Assembly (NCBI RefSeq): GCF_004307425.1
Contig: NZ_SEWZ01000003.1
Location: forward strand, 496,001 to 560,000
Origin: Aquirufa antheringensis
GTDB lineage: Bacteria; Bacteroidota; Bacteroidia; Cytophagales; Spirosomataceae
Direction of reading: 5' to 3'
DNA length: 64,000 nucleotides
The notes under the pieces are model-generated. The model did no database searches. It had not been told where the DNA came from and was given only the letters and a program-made list of their open reading frames with translations. How positions within the stretch are numbered: the stretch's first letter is position 1; each line of letters starts with the position of its first letter. Position numbers and translations under genes: made by a program. Shown in pieces: positions 37,120-46,010 of the stretch.

Positions 37120-40100
37120 ATGCAGAGAAGGTTTATTACTAAATCAGTGTTATTGGGAGCGTTTTTCGCGCTTGTGATGGCACTACCTGTTGGGCAAGCC
37201 TTTGCTCAGGGGTCTACAACATCCGCTTTGTCGGGTATTGTTGTGGATGAAAAAGGAGAAGGATTACCAGGTGCTACGGTAATCGCAGTTCACGAGCCTA
37301 CGGGTTCTCGTTACGGTGCCTCTACTCGTGGGGATGGCCGTTACAACATCGTTAACATGCGTGTGGGTGGTCCTTATAAAGTGACTGTATCTTTCGTAGG
37401 TTACAAAGAATCTGTTCAATCAGGTATTTCTTTGACGTTAGCTTCAGAACTTCGTCAAAACTTCAAATTAGAATTAAACCAAGCTCAACTAGAAGAAGTT
37501 AAGGTGGTTGCGTCTCGTTCCTCTGTGATTAACTCAGGTCGTACGGGTGCTGCTACAACGGTTTCTAACAGCTCTATCACTACTTTACCTACGTTAAACC
37601 GTTCGTTAGGTGATTTTGCTCGTTTAGATCCACGTGCAAATGGTTTGAACTTTGCTGGTCGTAATGCATTATATAACAACGTAACGGTAGACGGTGCGTT
37701 CTTTAACAATGCGTTCGCTTTATCACCTACCATTGGTGGACAAGCTGGTGCTTCTCCTATCTCAGTAGATGCGATCGATCAATTCCAAGTATTAATTGCT
37801 CCTTATGACGTTCGTCAAGGTATGGCAACGGGTGCTAACATCAACGTGGTAACGAAATCTGGTACAAACGATTGGTCTGGTTCTGCTTACTATTTTGGTA
37901 CAGACCAAAACCAAGTAGGTAACAAGATCGGTGATGTGACAAACCAATATGGTAACTTCCAAAGGGGTCAATTCGGTGGTCGTATCGGTGGTGCTTTAGT
38001 AAAGAATAAATTGTTTGTTTTTGCCTCATTCGAGCAAGAATTACAAACACAACCAGGTTCTAACTTTGTAGCGCGCCGTGCTGGTTCTACAGCAGGTAAT
38101 CAATCTATTGCGACAGTGGAGCAATTAGAAAGCATTAAGAGTTTGTTGAAATCGAAGTTCAACTATGATCCAGGTGCTTACGAGAACTGGGACAAAGAAA
38201 ATTATTCTCAAAAAGCGAACGTTCGTTTAGACTGGAATATTTCTGACAAGCACAAGTTTAACTTGAAATACAACTACCTACGTTCTTATGCTGATGTTAG
38301 CCCATCATCATCAGGATCTTTATCAGGTGGTCGTAACCCATCAGCTACGGTTTTACCTTTCCAAGGTTCTTTATACCGTATTAACAACAACTTAGATTCG
38401 TACATTGCTGAATTGAACTCTACGTTCTCTGACAAATTAGCGAATAACTTGACTGTAGGTTATACACAAATGCGTGACTTCCGTCAATCACCTGTTAACA
38501 ACACTCCGTTCCCAACAGTTGATATCGGTAACAATAACTTGAATGAGTTAACTGCTTTTGGTTTCGAGCCATTCTCAGCTAATAACCTTTTAGATTCTGA
38601 TATCTTCCAAGCATCAGATAACTTAACTTACTATGCTGGAAAGCACGTATTTACGTTAGGTGCTGCATTTGAGATGAATGCATTTAGAAACGGTTTTGCT
38701 CCTAACTACTACGGTGGCTACCAATTCAAATCAGTAGATGATTTTATTGCCTCTGTAAACACGGGTGTTTCTAATGCGGTTCAATACCAACAATCTTGGT
38801 CTAATTACGCTACATTCCCATTTGCTGAAATGAAGGGTAACACAACTTCATTGTATGTACAAGATGAAATCACAGCAGCTAAAGGATTGAAATTAACTTT
38901 CGGTCTACGTGCAGATGGAACTTCATTCCCTGTGGATAATGATCCTAAGTACAACAACGCTTATGTTCCTAGCTTAACTTTCCGTAATAACACGGTATTA
39001 AGAACAAATCAGTTACCAGACTTTACGACTTTATGGTCTCCACGTTTTGGATTTAACTGGGATGTGAAAGATGACAAGACTACACAAGTACGTGGTGGTT
39101 TAGGTATCTTCTCTGGACGTGTTCCTTACGTTTGGTTATCTAACCAATTGTCTAATAATGGTGTATTATTTGGATCTGAGCGTTTAACAAATCCAACAAA
39201 CCGTCCATTCAACGCGAATGTAGATGCTTACCGTCCGGCGGTAGCTACCTCTATTATCCCTACGTCTTATAACTTAGCGGTAACAGATCCTAACTTCAAA
39301 TTCTCTCAAGTATTCCGTGCTAACTTAGCGGTAGACAAGAGCTTAGGAAATGGTTGGTTAGTATCATTAGAAGGTATCTACACGAAAGATATCAACGCAG
39401 TCTATTTGGAAAACGTCAACTTGCCAGATTCGAAAGTGAAGGCGGTAGGTGCTGATAACCGTGTTATTTATTACACAGCTTCTTCAGCGGGCATTCCAAC
39501 GAATACGAAGATTAACCAAATATATGGTAACGTTAAAGGAGTTAATGCTCCAGCTGCAGGTAATTCAGGCTTGAATCCTAATATCTCAGATGCGATTGTG
39601 ATCAAGAATACACAATTAGGTTATTCTTATGCCTTAACTGCAACGGTTTCTAAGGCATTTGATAATGGTCTATTTGCTTCCTTATCTTACACAAACTCTG
39701 ATTCACGTTCAGTGAATGACGGTGGATCTATTGCTCAATCACAATGGAGAGATCGCGTTGTGTCTGGTGATCCGAACGAAAACGTAGCTTCTTATTCATC
39801 TTACATGCAATCACACCGTTTCAACGCGTATGGTTCATATAAATTGAATTACTTGAACGAAAAGGCAGCAACTACTTTTGGATTTACGTATTCAGTAGCT
39901 CCAGCAGGTCGTTTCTCTTATACGTACTCAGGTGATATGAATGGTGATGGCCAAACAGCTAATGACTTAATGTACATCCCTCGTGGAGAAGGTGAAATCA
40001 TCTTGAAAGACAAAGTTATTTCTTACAACGTTTCTCAGAAATTCACTTACACAGCAGCACAACAATGGGCTGATTTAGATAAGTACATCTCTCAAGATGC

Positions 40101-40482
40101 TTATTTAAGCTCTCGTCGTGGTCAATATGCTGAGCGTAACGGAGCTGAATTACCTTGGGCTGCTAACTTTGATTTCAAAGTAATCCAAGATTTCTACATC
40201 CAGGTAGGTGGTAAGAAAAATACCTTACAATTCACGTTAGATGTATTTAACTTAGGTAATTATGCATCCTCACAGTGGGGCTTAAATCAAACACCTTTAC
40301 GTGCTGGTTTATTATCTTATGTAGGTAATGACGCTACTACAGGTAAGCCAACGTTTGAATTCCCTCACCGTTACCAAGGTAACCCAACATCATCTGTTCC
40401 ATTGACAGATTCATTCCAACGTAGCTTTGGTTTAGGGTCAAGATGGCAAGCACAGTTTGGTGTACGTTATATCTTTAATTAA
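37120..40482 (+). CDS. TonB-dependent receptor with carboxypeptidase-regulatory-like N-terminal domain (Oar-like)
   Basis: 1120 residues. A signal peptide ends near GQAFAQ (about 30). Residues 36-120 form a CarboxypepD_reg-like domain (LSGIVVDEKGEGLPGATVIA, then YNIVNMRVGGPYKVTVSFVGY). A plug domain follows, with TVDGAFFNNAFAL and QFQVLIAPYDVRQG. The rest is a long barrel of repeated aromatic strands ending in FGVRYIFN. This is the Oar/OmpA-like group of TonB receptors rather than classical SusC, and no SusD lies beside it. It imports or secretes an unknown ligand across the outer membrane. Codon choice is strongly biased (GGT, CGT, TCT, AAC), unlike its neighbours, which suggests high expression. 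Confidence 0.92.
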   Translation: MQRRFITKSVLLGAFFALVMALPVGQAFAQGSTTSALSGIVVDEKGEGLPGATVIAVHEPTGSRYGASTRGDGRYNIVNMRVGGPYKVTVSFVGYKESVQSGISLTLASELRQNFKLELNQAQLEEVKVVASRSSVINSGRTGAATTVSNSSITTLPTLNRSLGDFARLDPRANGLNFAGRNALYNNVTVDGAFFNNAFALSPTIGGQAGASPISVDAIDQFQVLIAPYDVRQGMATGANINVVTKSGTNDWSGSAYYFGTDQNQVGNKIGDVTNQYGNFQRGQFGGRIGGALVKNKLFVFASFEQELQTQPGSNFVARRAGSTAGNQSIATVEQLESIKSLLKSKFNYDPGAYENWDKENYSQKANVRLDWNISDKHKFNLKYNYLRSYADVSPSSSGSLSGGRNPSATVLPFQGSLYRINNNLDSYIAELNSTFSDKLANNLTVGYTQMRDFRQSPVNNTPFPTVDIGNNNLNELTAFGFEPFSANNLLDSDIFQASDNLTYYAGKHVFTLGAAFEMNAFRNGFAPNYYGGYQFKSVDDFIASVNTGVSNAVQYQQSWSNYATFPFAEMKGNTTSLYVQDEITAAKGLKLTFGLRADGTSFPVDNDPKYNNAYVPSLTFRNNTVLRTNQLPDFTTLWSPRFGFNWDVKDDKTTQVRGGLGIFSGRVPYVWLSNQLSNNGVLFGSERLTNPTNRPFNANVDAYRPAVATSIIPTSYNLAVTDPNFKFSQVFRANLAVDKSLGNGWLVSLEGIYTKDINAVYLENVNLPDSKVKAVGADNRVIYYTASSAGIPTNTKINQIYGNVKGVNAPAAGNSGLNPNISDAIVIKNTQLGYSYALTATVSKAFDNGLFASLSYTNSDSRSVNDGGSIAQSQWRDRVVSGDPNENVASYSSYMQSHRFNAYGSYKLNYLNEKAATTFGFTYSVAPAGRFSYTYSGDMNGDGQTANDLMYIPRGEGEIILKDKVISYNVSQKFTYTAAQQWADLDKYISQDAYLSSRRGQYAERNGAELPWAANFDFKVIQDFYIQVGGKKNTLQFTLDVFNLGNYASSQWGLNQTPLRAGLLSYVGNDATTGKPTFEFPHRYQGNPTSSVPLTDSFQRSFGLGSRWQAQFGVRYIFN

Positions 40483-40484
40483 TA

Positions 40485-40511
40485 AAAAAGGGGACTTAGG
40501 TCCCCTTTTTT
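40485..40511. terminator. Intrinsic terminator after the TonB-dependent receptor gene
   Basis: GGGGAC (40490-40495) and GTCCCC pair around a TTAG loop, with A6 before and T6 after. It lies 3 bp after the stop codon. Confidence 0.9.
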
Positions 40512-40545
40512 ATAGAGTATAGAGTATAGAGCATAGAGTATAAAG
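40511..40545 (+). repeat. Heptamer tandem repeat (TATAGAG type)
   Basis: Five abutting units: TATAGAG three times, then CATAGAG, then TATAAAG. The tract leads directly into the first of two near-identical hairpins. Confidence 0.85.
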
Positions 40546-40548
40546 TAG

Positions 40549-40591
40549 GTTAACAAAAAAGGCGCTTAAAGCGCCTTTTTTGTTTGTATAG
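40549..40591. repeat. Hairpin module, copy 1
   Basis: AACAAAAAAGGCGC (40552-40565) and its exact complement (40571-40584) enclose a TTAAA loop. The module is framed by GGTTAAC and GTTTGTATAG. It looks like a bidirectional terminator and is repeated 155 bp downstream with a different loop. The 75 bp before copy 2's heptamers hold a small GC-rich hairpin (GCGGC/GCCGC near 40630-40642) and no convincing gene. Confidence 0.8.
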
Positions 40592-40665
40592 GAAATAATT
40601 TTCTCCGGACTCATTGACTAAGCCGAGGGCGGCTCCGCCGCTTGAGGCGACTCTTTGACTACTGT

Positions 40666-40700
40666 TGTAGAGTAGAGATTGTCGAGTAGAGAGTAAAGAT
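40666..40700 (+). repeat. Heptamer tract before hairpin copy 2
   Basis: In 7-bp register the tract reads TGTAGAG, TAGAGAT, TGTCGAG, TAGAGAG, TAAAGAT. It is more degenerate than the tract at 40511 but has the same unit and the same position relative to the hairpin. Confidence 0.65.
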
Positions 40701-40703
40701 TTG

Positions 40704-40746
40704 GTTAACAAAAAAGGCGCAATCTGCGCCTTTTTTGTTTGTATAG
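40704..40746. repeat. Hairpin module, copy 2
   Basis: AACAAAAAAGGCGCA (40707-40721) and TGCGCCTTTTTTGTT (40725-40739) form a 15-bp perfect stem around ATC. The flanks GGTTAAC and GTTTGTATAG match copy 1. The loop and closing pair differ, consistent with selection on the stem after duplication. Confidence 0.8.
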
Positions 40747-40754
40747 TTCCCAGA

Positions 40755-40822
40755 AGTTTTAAAAAATGCGAGGGCACAAAATTATTGCAAAGCACAATTT
40801 TAGCCCTCGCTTTTTTAAAACT
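40755..40822. terminator. Long hairpin terminator of the leftward ugd/uxs operon
   Basis: AGTTTTAAAAAA-T-GCGAGGGC (40755-40775) pairs with GCCCTCGCTTTTTTAAAACT (40803-40822), with one bulged base. The long loop has an inner AAAATT/AATTTT pair. It overlaps the stop codon of the decarboxylase gene. Confidence 0.75.
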
Positions 40823-41786
40823 CTTTATGATGCGCCATTCGAAACAAATCGTCCTTACTCAACGACTTGAAGTAATCGTAAGTGATCTTCAATCCCTCTG
40901 CGCGACTCACTTTGGGTTCCCAGCCTAGAATGCTGCGCGCCTTGGTAATGTCAGGTTTACGTTGTTTGGGGTCATCTGTTGGCAATGGAAGAGAAATTAA
41001 CTTCTGTGATGTACCTGTTAATTTGATGATCTCCTCACCAAATTCTTTGATCGTTATCTCATCCGGATTTCCAATATTCACAGGTTGTGCATAGTCGCTC
41101 AATAAGAGGCGATAAATGCCTTCGACTAAATCATCTACATAGCAGAACGAACGCGTCTGAGAACCATCGCCAAACATCGTTAAATCCTCGCCACGTAACG
41201 CTTGTCCAATAAACGCAGGCAATACACGACCATCGTTTAGTCGCATGCGTGGTCCATAGGTATTGAAAATACGAATGATGCGAGTTTCTAAACCGTGGTA
41301 AGTATGATACGCCATCGTCATGGCTTCTTGAAAGCGTTTGGCCTCATCATATACGCCACGTGGTCCCACTGGATTTACATTTCCCCAATACTCTTCTGGT
41401 TGTGGATGTACGTTCGGATCACCATACACTTCGGAAGTGGATGCAATCAAAACGCGCGCATTTTTCACGCGGGCTAAACCCAAGCAATTGTGGATACCTA
41501 ATGATCCCACCTTTAAGGTTTGGATAGGTATCTTTAAATAGTCGATAGGAGAGGCTGGGGACGCAAAGTGTAGAATATAATCCAATTCACCTGGAACGTG
41601 GATGAATTTGGAAACATCATGGTGGTAGAATTCGAAATGTTCTAATTTGAACAAATGTTCGATGTTCTTTAGATCGCCCGTGATTAAATTATCCATCGCG
41701 ATTACGTGGTAACCCTCTTTGATAAAACGATCACATAAATGAGATCCTAGAAATCCAGCTCCGCCGGTGATTAAAACTCTTTTCAT
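40815..41786 (-). CDS. uxs: UDP-glucuronate decarboxylase (UDP-xylose synthase), SDR family
   Basis: 323 residues, extended short-chain dehydrogenase. The NAD motif is [26 protein letters not shown] and the catalytic pair in [11 protein letters not shown] (Tyr-x-x-x-Lys) follow, then [30 protein letters not shown] and VNIGNPDE. The N-terminal [16 protein letters not shown] segment is characteristic of UXS rather than of 4-epimerases. It converts UDP-glucuronate to UDP-xylose. It lies 1 bp after ugd, which makes its substrate. Confidence 0.92.
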   Translation of the reverse strand: MKRVLITGGAGFLGSHLCDRFIKEGYHVIAMDNLITGDLKNIEHLFKLEHFEFYHHDVSKFIHVPGELDYILHFASPASPIDYLKIPIQTLKVGSLGIHNCLGLARVKNARVLIASTSEVYGDPNVHPQPEEYWGNVNPVGPRGVYDEAKRFQEAMTMAYHTYHGLETRIIRIFNTYGPRMRLNDGRVLPAFIGQALRGEDLTMFGDGSQTRSFCYVDDLVEGIYRLLLSDYAQPVNIGNPDEITIKEFGEEIIKLTGTSQKLISLPLPTDDPKQRKPDITKARSILGWEPKVSRAEGLKITYDYFKSLSKDDLFRMAHHKEF

Positions 41787-41787
41787 A

Positions 41788-43098
41788 TTAGTGTATGGTT
41801 TGACGGCCGATAGAATAATAGGTGTATCCTAGTTCCTGCATTTGGTTTAATTCGTATAAATTTCTGCCGTCAAAAATGACTTTGTTTTTCAATAAACTAT
41901 CCATTCGCTCGAAGTCTGGCGTTCTGAATTGCGGCCATTCTGTGACGATTAAAAGCGCATCCGCATTCTCTAAAGCTTCGTATGGATTTTTAGTAAACGT
42001 AATTTTATCGCCCATTAATTGCTTCACGTGGCCCATTGCTTCAGGGTCATAGGCACTCACGGTGGCACCTAATTCCAGTAAAGCGTCGATATTGTACAAG
42101 GCGGGTGCCTCCCGGATATCATCGGTATAGGGTTTGAAGGCTAAACCCCACATCGCAATTTTCTTTCCAGCTAAATCGCCTTTAAAGTGTTTTGCCAAAT
42201 GCGGAATAAGTTTCGTTTTCTGGCTTTCATTTACTTGCATCACGGAGTCCAAAATCTTAAACTCATAGTCGTTCTCTGCCGAAGTTTTAGCCAGCGCTTG
42301 CACGTCTTTAGGGAAACAGCTTCCACCGTATCCGATTCCTGCGAATAAAAAGCGTTTCCCGATCCGAGAATCCGTACCGATTCCTTTGCGCACCTCGTCT
42401 ACATTCGCGCCTACGAGTTCGCATAGGTTCGCGATTTCGTTCATGAAGGTGATTTTGGTCGCTAAAAAGGCGTTTGCTGCGTATTTTGTTAACTCCGCAG
42501 ATCGTTCATCCATAAAGATGATCGGATTTCCTTGGCGAACTAATGGCGCATACAAGCGAGACATTAAGTCCTTCGCACGGTCAGATTGGGTACCGATCAC
42601 GACACGATCTGGTTTCATAAAATCCTCCACTGCCACGCCTTCGCGTAAGAATTCGGGATTAGAAACGACGTCGAAATCGACGGTAGCGTTTTTCGCGATG
42701 GCTACTCTCACTTTATCAGAGGTTCCTACGGGAACGGTGCTTTTATCGATGATAACGGTATAATCTGATAAGATAGGTCCTAAATCATTGGCCACCTGCA
42801 GAATGTATTTTAAATCGGCAGATCCATCCGCGCCCGGAGGGGTAGGGAGGGCTAAGAAAATGACTTTAGCTCCTTCGATACCCTCTTTTAACGAAGTGGT
42901 GAAATGAAGGCGTCCTTCTTGGGTATTTCTTTGGAATAAATCATCTAATCCAGGCTCATAAATGGGAATTTTCCCGTCCTGCATTTGCTGTACTTTTTCT
43001 TGATTGATGTCTACGCAAGTCACTTGGTTTCCTGTTTCGGCGAAACAAGTTCCTGTGACTAAACCTACGTATCCAGTTCCTACAACGGCTATTTTCAT
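41788..43098 (-). CDS. ugd: UDP-glucose 6-dehydrogenase
   Basis: 436 residues, standard length. Rossmann motif [21 protein letters not shown], here read in two pieces, then [54 protein letters not shown] and the catalytic Cys in [10 protein letters not shown]. It oxidises UDP-glucose to UDP-glucuronate. Together with the next gene it makes UDP-xylose for surface polysaccharides. It starts 4 bp after the pafA stop. Confidence 0.96.
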   Translation of the reverse strand: MKIAVVGTGYVGLVTGTCFAETGNQVTCVDINQEKVQQMQDGKIPIYEPGLDDLFQRNTQEGRLHFTTSLKEGIEGAKVIFLALPTPPGADGSADLKYILQVANDLGPILSDYTVIIDKSTVPVGTSDKVRVAIAKNATVDFDVVSNPEFLREGVAVEDFMKPDRVVIGTQSDRAKDLMSRLYAPLVRQGNPIIFMDERSAELTKYAANAFLATKITFMNEIANLCELVGANVDEVRKGIGTDSRIGKRFLFAGIGYGGSCFPKDVQALAKTSAENDYEFKILDSVMQVNESQKTKLIPHLAKHFKGDLAGKKIAMWGLAFKPYTDDIREAPALYNIDALLELGATVSAYDPEAMGHVKQLMGDKITFTKNPYEALENADALLIVTEWPQFRTPDFERMDSLLKNKVIFDGRNLYELNQMQELGYTYYSIGRQTIH

Positions 43099-43102
43099 AT
43101 AA

Positions 43103-44695
43103 TTACTGTATTACTTTTCCGATACTTCCTGACGGTTCGTTGATTTTTAACCAATTGGCCAAGGTGCTAGAAATATCACTGATATGTGTTCTTTGGTTAA
43201 TTTCTTTTGGTTTTACGTTCCAGCCAAAAAATAACAAAGGAACGTGTGTGTCGTAGGCATAAACAGCACTATGTGATGTGCCTGTTTTGTAGCCGGAGAA
43301 CCATTGTGGCTTCAATAAATACATGTAGTCGCCACTTCTGGCTTGATTATAACCGTTGATGATCATTTCGCGGTAAATGGCAGGGATGGGACTTGAAGCG
43401 GCCGCTCTCATGTCCACTAATTCAGCGAATCCTGATTGGTTTTTAAACGATTTCTCCAAAACCTTAGCCACCGCATCCTTCGTAATATGTAATCTTTCTA
43501 GGTTAGCGTGATTCAAGTAAATTTGGTAATTATCCGCTCCAGTCATCAATTCCACCTCTCCAAATTCCTTCTTTAAAGCTGCTTTTGCTTCATTAATCGC
43601 TTTGCCATTATCAAATGATCCACCCGGAAGGCGTTTGCTTTTAATATAAGAAGGGATTTCTGCGACTGCGTGATCTGCGGTTAAGAAAACCAAGTATTGA
43701 TTCTTGCCTAATTTGGCATCTAAATGTGCCAAGATGTCCGCAATATCTTGATCTAAACGTAAATAGGTGTCTTCTAATTCGATCGATTGTGGTCCAAAAG
43801 AGTGACCCACGTAATCCGTCGATGAGAAACTAATCGCTAAGAAATCGGTTGTCCCGTTCTTACCTAATTTTTCTTCGTCTATTGCTTTTATAGCGAAGTC
43901 TTTCGTTAGATTATTGCCATATGGTGTCGTACGAATAACTTCCAATGCATTACCCCCTTTCAGTTCATGCGGAAATACGGGTGCCTTCTCTCCACTTAAT
44001 TTGCTCTCATACGGGCTATCATCCTCTGCTGAGCGAGTGTAGGATGCGATTGGATACAAGGTATTCCAGCCCTTTTGAATGTATTTCTGTGGGCGACCCT
44101 CTAGATTGAATTTCTGAACCCAGGTAGGTAATTCTTTGGCATAAAAAGAAGAGGTAATCCAATATCCTTCCGCTGAATCATACCAATAGGCTGCGTCTGC
44201 CGTATGTCCACCTGGCAAAATAGAACCTCTATCTTTCAGAGCGATGGCGATGGTCTTTGACTTGTAATTTTGCGCCATCTTTAACTGATCCGTGATGGTG
44301 GAGGTGAACATATTTTTAGGGGACATAAGACCCGCCTTGCTTTTGCTGCCCACGGTTTGTACTGTAGTGTCATCCACACAATACATCTTTTTACCCGTAG
44401 CTACTTCGATCCAATCATTTCCCACGATGCCGTGAATAGCAGGAACAGTGCCTGTGTAAACACTTGCGTGCCCAGCTGCCGTGACCGTAGGTGCGTAATT
44501 GTAGTGATTATCAGTGCAATTTATTCCCTCTCTCATCAAGCGCTTGAAACCCTTATCCGAATAGCGATCGTAATATTTATTGAGGTATTCATAGCGCATT
44601 TGGTCTACGACAATACCTACTACTAAGGCTGGTTTCTTTTGGGCTAAGCCGGAAAAAGATAAGAGTCCTAAGAAAATGAAAAGGGCTTTTTTCAT
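43103..44695 (-). CDS. pafA: PafA-type alkaline phosphatase
   Basis: 530 residues with a signal peptide (cut about after GLAQ). The nucleophile is Thr70 in NYAPTVTAAGHAS. The PafA-specific lysine and arginine are in ALKDRGSILPGGHTADA. Metal ligands lie in VDQMR, FSSTDYVGHSFGP, TADHAVAE and TGTSHSAVYAYDTHVP. This enzyme removes phosphate from many monoesters in the periplasm, independent of phosphate control in known Bacteroidota. It overlaps the upstream HsdR_N-like gene by 4 bp and is followed by ugd. Confidence 0.94.
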   Translation of the reverse strand: MKKALFIFLGLLSFSGLAQKKPALVVGIVVDQMRYEYLNKYYDRYSDKGFKRLMREGINCTDNHYNYAPTVTAAGHASVYTGTVPAIHGIVGNDWIEVATGKKMYCVDDTTVQTVGSKSKAGLMSPKNMFTSTITDQLKMAQNYKSKTIAIALKDRGSILPGGHTADAAYWYDSAEGYWITSSFYAKELPTWVQKFNLEGRPQKYIQKGWNTLYPIASYTRSAEDDSPYESKLSGEKAPVFPHELKGGNALEVIRTTPYGNNLTKDFAIKAIDEEKLGKNGTTDFLAISFSSTDYVGHSFGPQSIELEDTYLRLDQDIADILAHLDAKLGKNQYLVFLTADHAVAEIPSYIKSKRLPGGSFDNGKAINEAKAALKKEFGEVELMTGADNYQIYLNHANLERLHITKDAVAKVLEKSFKNQSGFAELVDMRAAASSPIPAIYREMIINGYNQARSGDYMYLLKPQWFSGYKTGTSHSAVYAYDTHVPLLFFGWNVKPKEINQRTHISDISSTLANWLKINEPSGSIGKVIQ

Positions 44696-45135
44696 GAGTA
44701 TGAGGGGAATTCGTTTACTATTTCTGTTGAATGATGTAGTATAATATTTTGTAGGCCATTGGTGATGACTAGGTACTCTGCTTGCTGTATTTTTTGGTAC
44801 TGGCTGATTTGTTGTAGGGTATTTAAACTAATATCCACATGAGGTGCTTTGCATTCTATCAGCATAAAAACCTCCCCATTGTTTTTAAATAGCCGGATAT
44901 CCGTACGTCTGTTTAATTGATCTACCCTCATGCTTCCTTCTATTTGGAATAATGACGCTGGGTATTTTAAATCGTTCACTAAATAATGCAAGCAGTGTTG
45001 CCTAACCCATTCTTCAGGCGTAAGTAATCGATATTTCTTGGTGATCTCTTCCAAAATATACAATTTCCCTTCCTTTTTCTTTACTTTGTGTGAATAGGCA
45101 GGAAAGACTAAGTTTAATTCGGGAGATGTGATCAT
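44692..45135 (-). CDS. Stand-alone HsdR N-terminal-type nuclease domain protein
   Basis: 147 residues from the ATG at 45135; an ATG three codons earlier (45144) is equally usable. The PD-(D/E)xK pattern is visible as Asp in RRTDIRLF and Glu-x-Lys in MLIECKAPH. QQISQYQKIQQAEYLVITNG follows. It matches the N-terminal nuclease domain of type I restriction subunits, but there is no helicase, HsdM or HsdS here. Such solitary copies are common in Bacteroidota chromosomes and are not evidence of a restriction system. It is coupled to pafA by a 4-bp overlap. Confidence 0.85.
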   Translation of the reverse strand: MITSPELNLVFPAYSHKVKKKEGKLYILEEITKKYRLLTPEEWVRQHCLHYLVNDLKYPASLFQIEGSMRVDQLNRRTDIRLFKNNGEVFMLIECKAPHVDISLNTLQQISQYQKIQQAEYLVITNGLQNIILHHSTEIVNEFPSYS

Positions 45136-45186
45136 CTTTATCAATATAAGCTCTAAATTAATCTATTTGCTTAATTAATTCATCAC

Positions 45187-45193
45187 AAAGGAG
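45187..45193 (+). promoter_or_regulatory. Clear Shine-Dalgarno sequence of amn
   Basis: AAAGGAG lies 9 nt before the ATG at 45203. Such a strong ribosome binding site is unusual in this window and fixes the amn start. Confidence 0.7.
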
Positions 45194-45202
45194 AGTATAA
45201 AT

Positions 45203-45976
45203 ATGAAAACCAAAGAGGAAATTGTACAGAACTGGTTACCCCGCTATACGGGAACGAATTCGGAAGATTTTGGACAGTATATCTTATTGACCAATTTTAA
45301 GAATTATGTGGATATGTTTGCGGAGAAATTTGGGGTTGATATTAAAGGCCTAGATCGCCCCATGCAGACGGCTACAGCACATAATATTACCATCATTAAT
45401 TTTGGGATGGGTTCTCCTATGGCCGCGACGGTGATGGATATTTTATCAGCTATTAGTCCGAAAGCGGTGTTGTTTTTAGGTAAATGTGGCGGTTTGAAAA
45501 AGAATTTAGCCCTAGGGGATCTAATCCTTCCTATTGCCGCGGTACGAGGAGAGGGAACATCGGATGAGTATATGCCCAAAGAAGTGCCAGCCCTACCTTC
45601 CTTCCGTTTACAGCGCGCGGTTTCATCGATGATTAAGAAACACGAATTGGACTATTGGACTGGATTGATTTATACCACGAATCGTCGAGTTTGGGAGCAC
45701 GATGAAGTGTTCAAGACCTATTTGTCTGATATTCGCGCGATGGGAATTGACATGGAAACGGCAACGATATTTACGGTCGGATTTAAAAATAAAATTCCTC
45801 ACGGCGCCCTTTTGTTAGTATCTGATAATCCGATGACACCGGATGGAGTAAAGACAGATGCTAGCGATAAGAAGGTGACGGCTAATTTTGTCGACAAACA
45901 CCTCCAAATCGGTATCGATGCGCTGGAGGAATTAGCGAATTCTGGTGAGTCCGTGAAACACTTACGATTTGATTAA
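45203..45976 (+). CDS. amn: AMP nucleosidase (Bacteroidota short type)
   Basis: 257 residues of the nucleoside phosphorylase fold. Motifs are HNITIINFGMGSPMAATVMD, LFLGKCGGLKKNLALGDLI, IRAMGIDMETATIF (ribose-binding Met-Glu) and LLLVSDNPMTPDG with the catalytic Asp. AMP nucleosidase splits AMP into adenine and ribose 5-phosphate. The N-terminal regulatory domain of E. coli Amn is absent, as in other Bacteroidota. It is a single-gene unit with a strong terminator. Confidence 0.9.
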   Translation: MKTKEEIVQNWLPRYTGTNSEDFGQYILLTNFKNYVDMFAEKFGVDIKGLDRPMQTATAHNITIINFGMGSPMAATVMDILSAISPKAVLFLGKCGGLKKNLALGDLILPIAAVRGEGTSDEYMPKEVPALPSFRLQRAVSSMIKKHELDYWTGLIYTTNRRVWEHDEVFKTYLSDIRAMGIDMETATIFTVGFKNKIPHGALLLVSDNPMTPDGVKTDASDKKVTANFVDKHLQIGIDALEELANSGESVKHLRFD

Positions 45977-46010
45977 AAAAAAAGGCCTTCTATTCAGAAG
46001 GCCTTTTTTT
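45977..46010. terminator. Bidirectional terminator between amn and the TPR gene
   Basis: AAGGCCTTC and GAAGGCCTT pair around TATTCA, flanked by A and T runs. It serves both converging genes. Confidence 0.9.

Noticed and set aside
40511-40746. Possible CRISPR array
   Set aside because: Repeats are 7 bp and abut each other without spacers, the hairpin occurs only twice, and no cas gene is near.
40550-40795. Minus-strand 81-residue open frame after the TonB receptor gene
   Set aside because: It is made of the repeated hairpins and heptamers read through; composition is repeat-driven and no start signal is visible.
44692-45135. Type I restriction-modification locus
   Set aside because: Only an HsdR N-terminal-like domain is present; no helicase, methylase or specificity subunit is found nearby.
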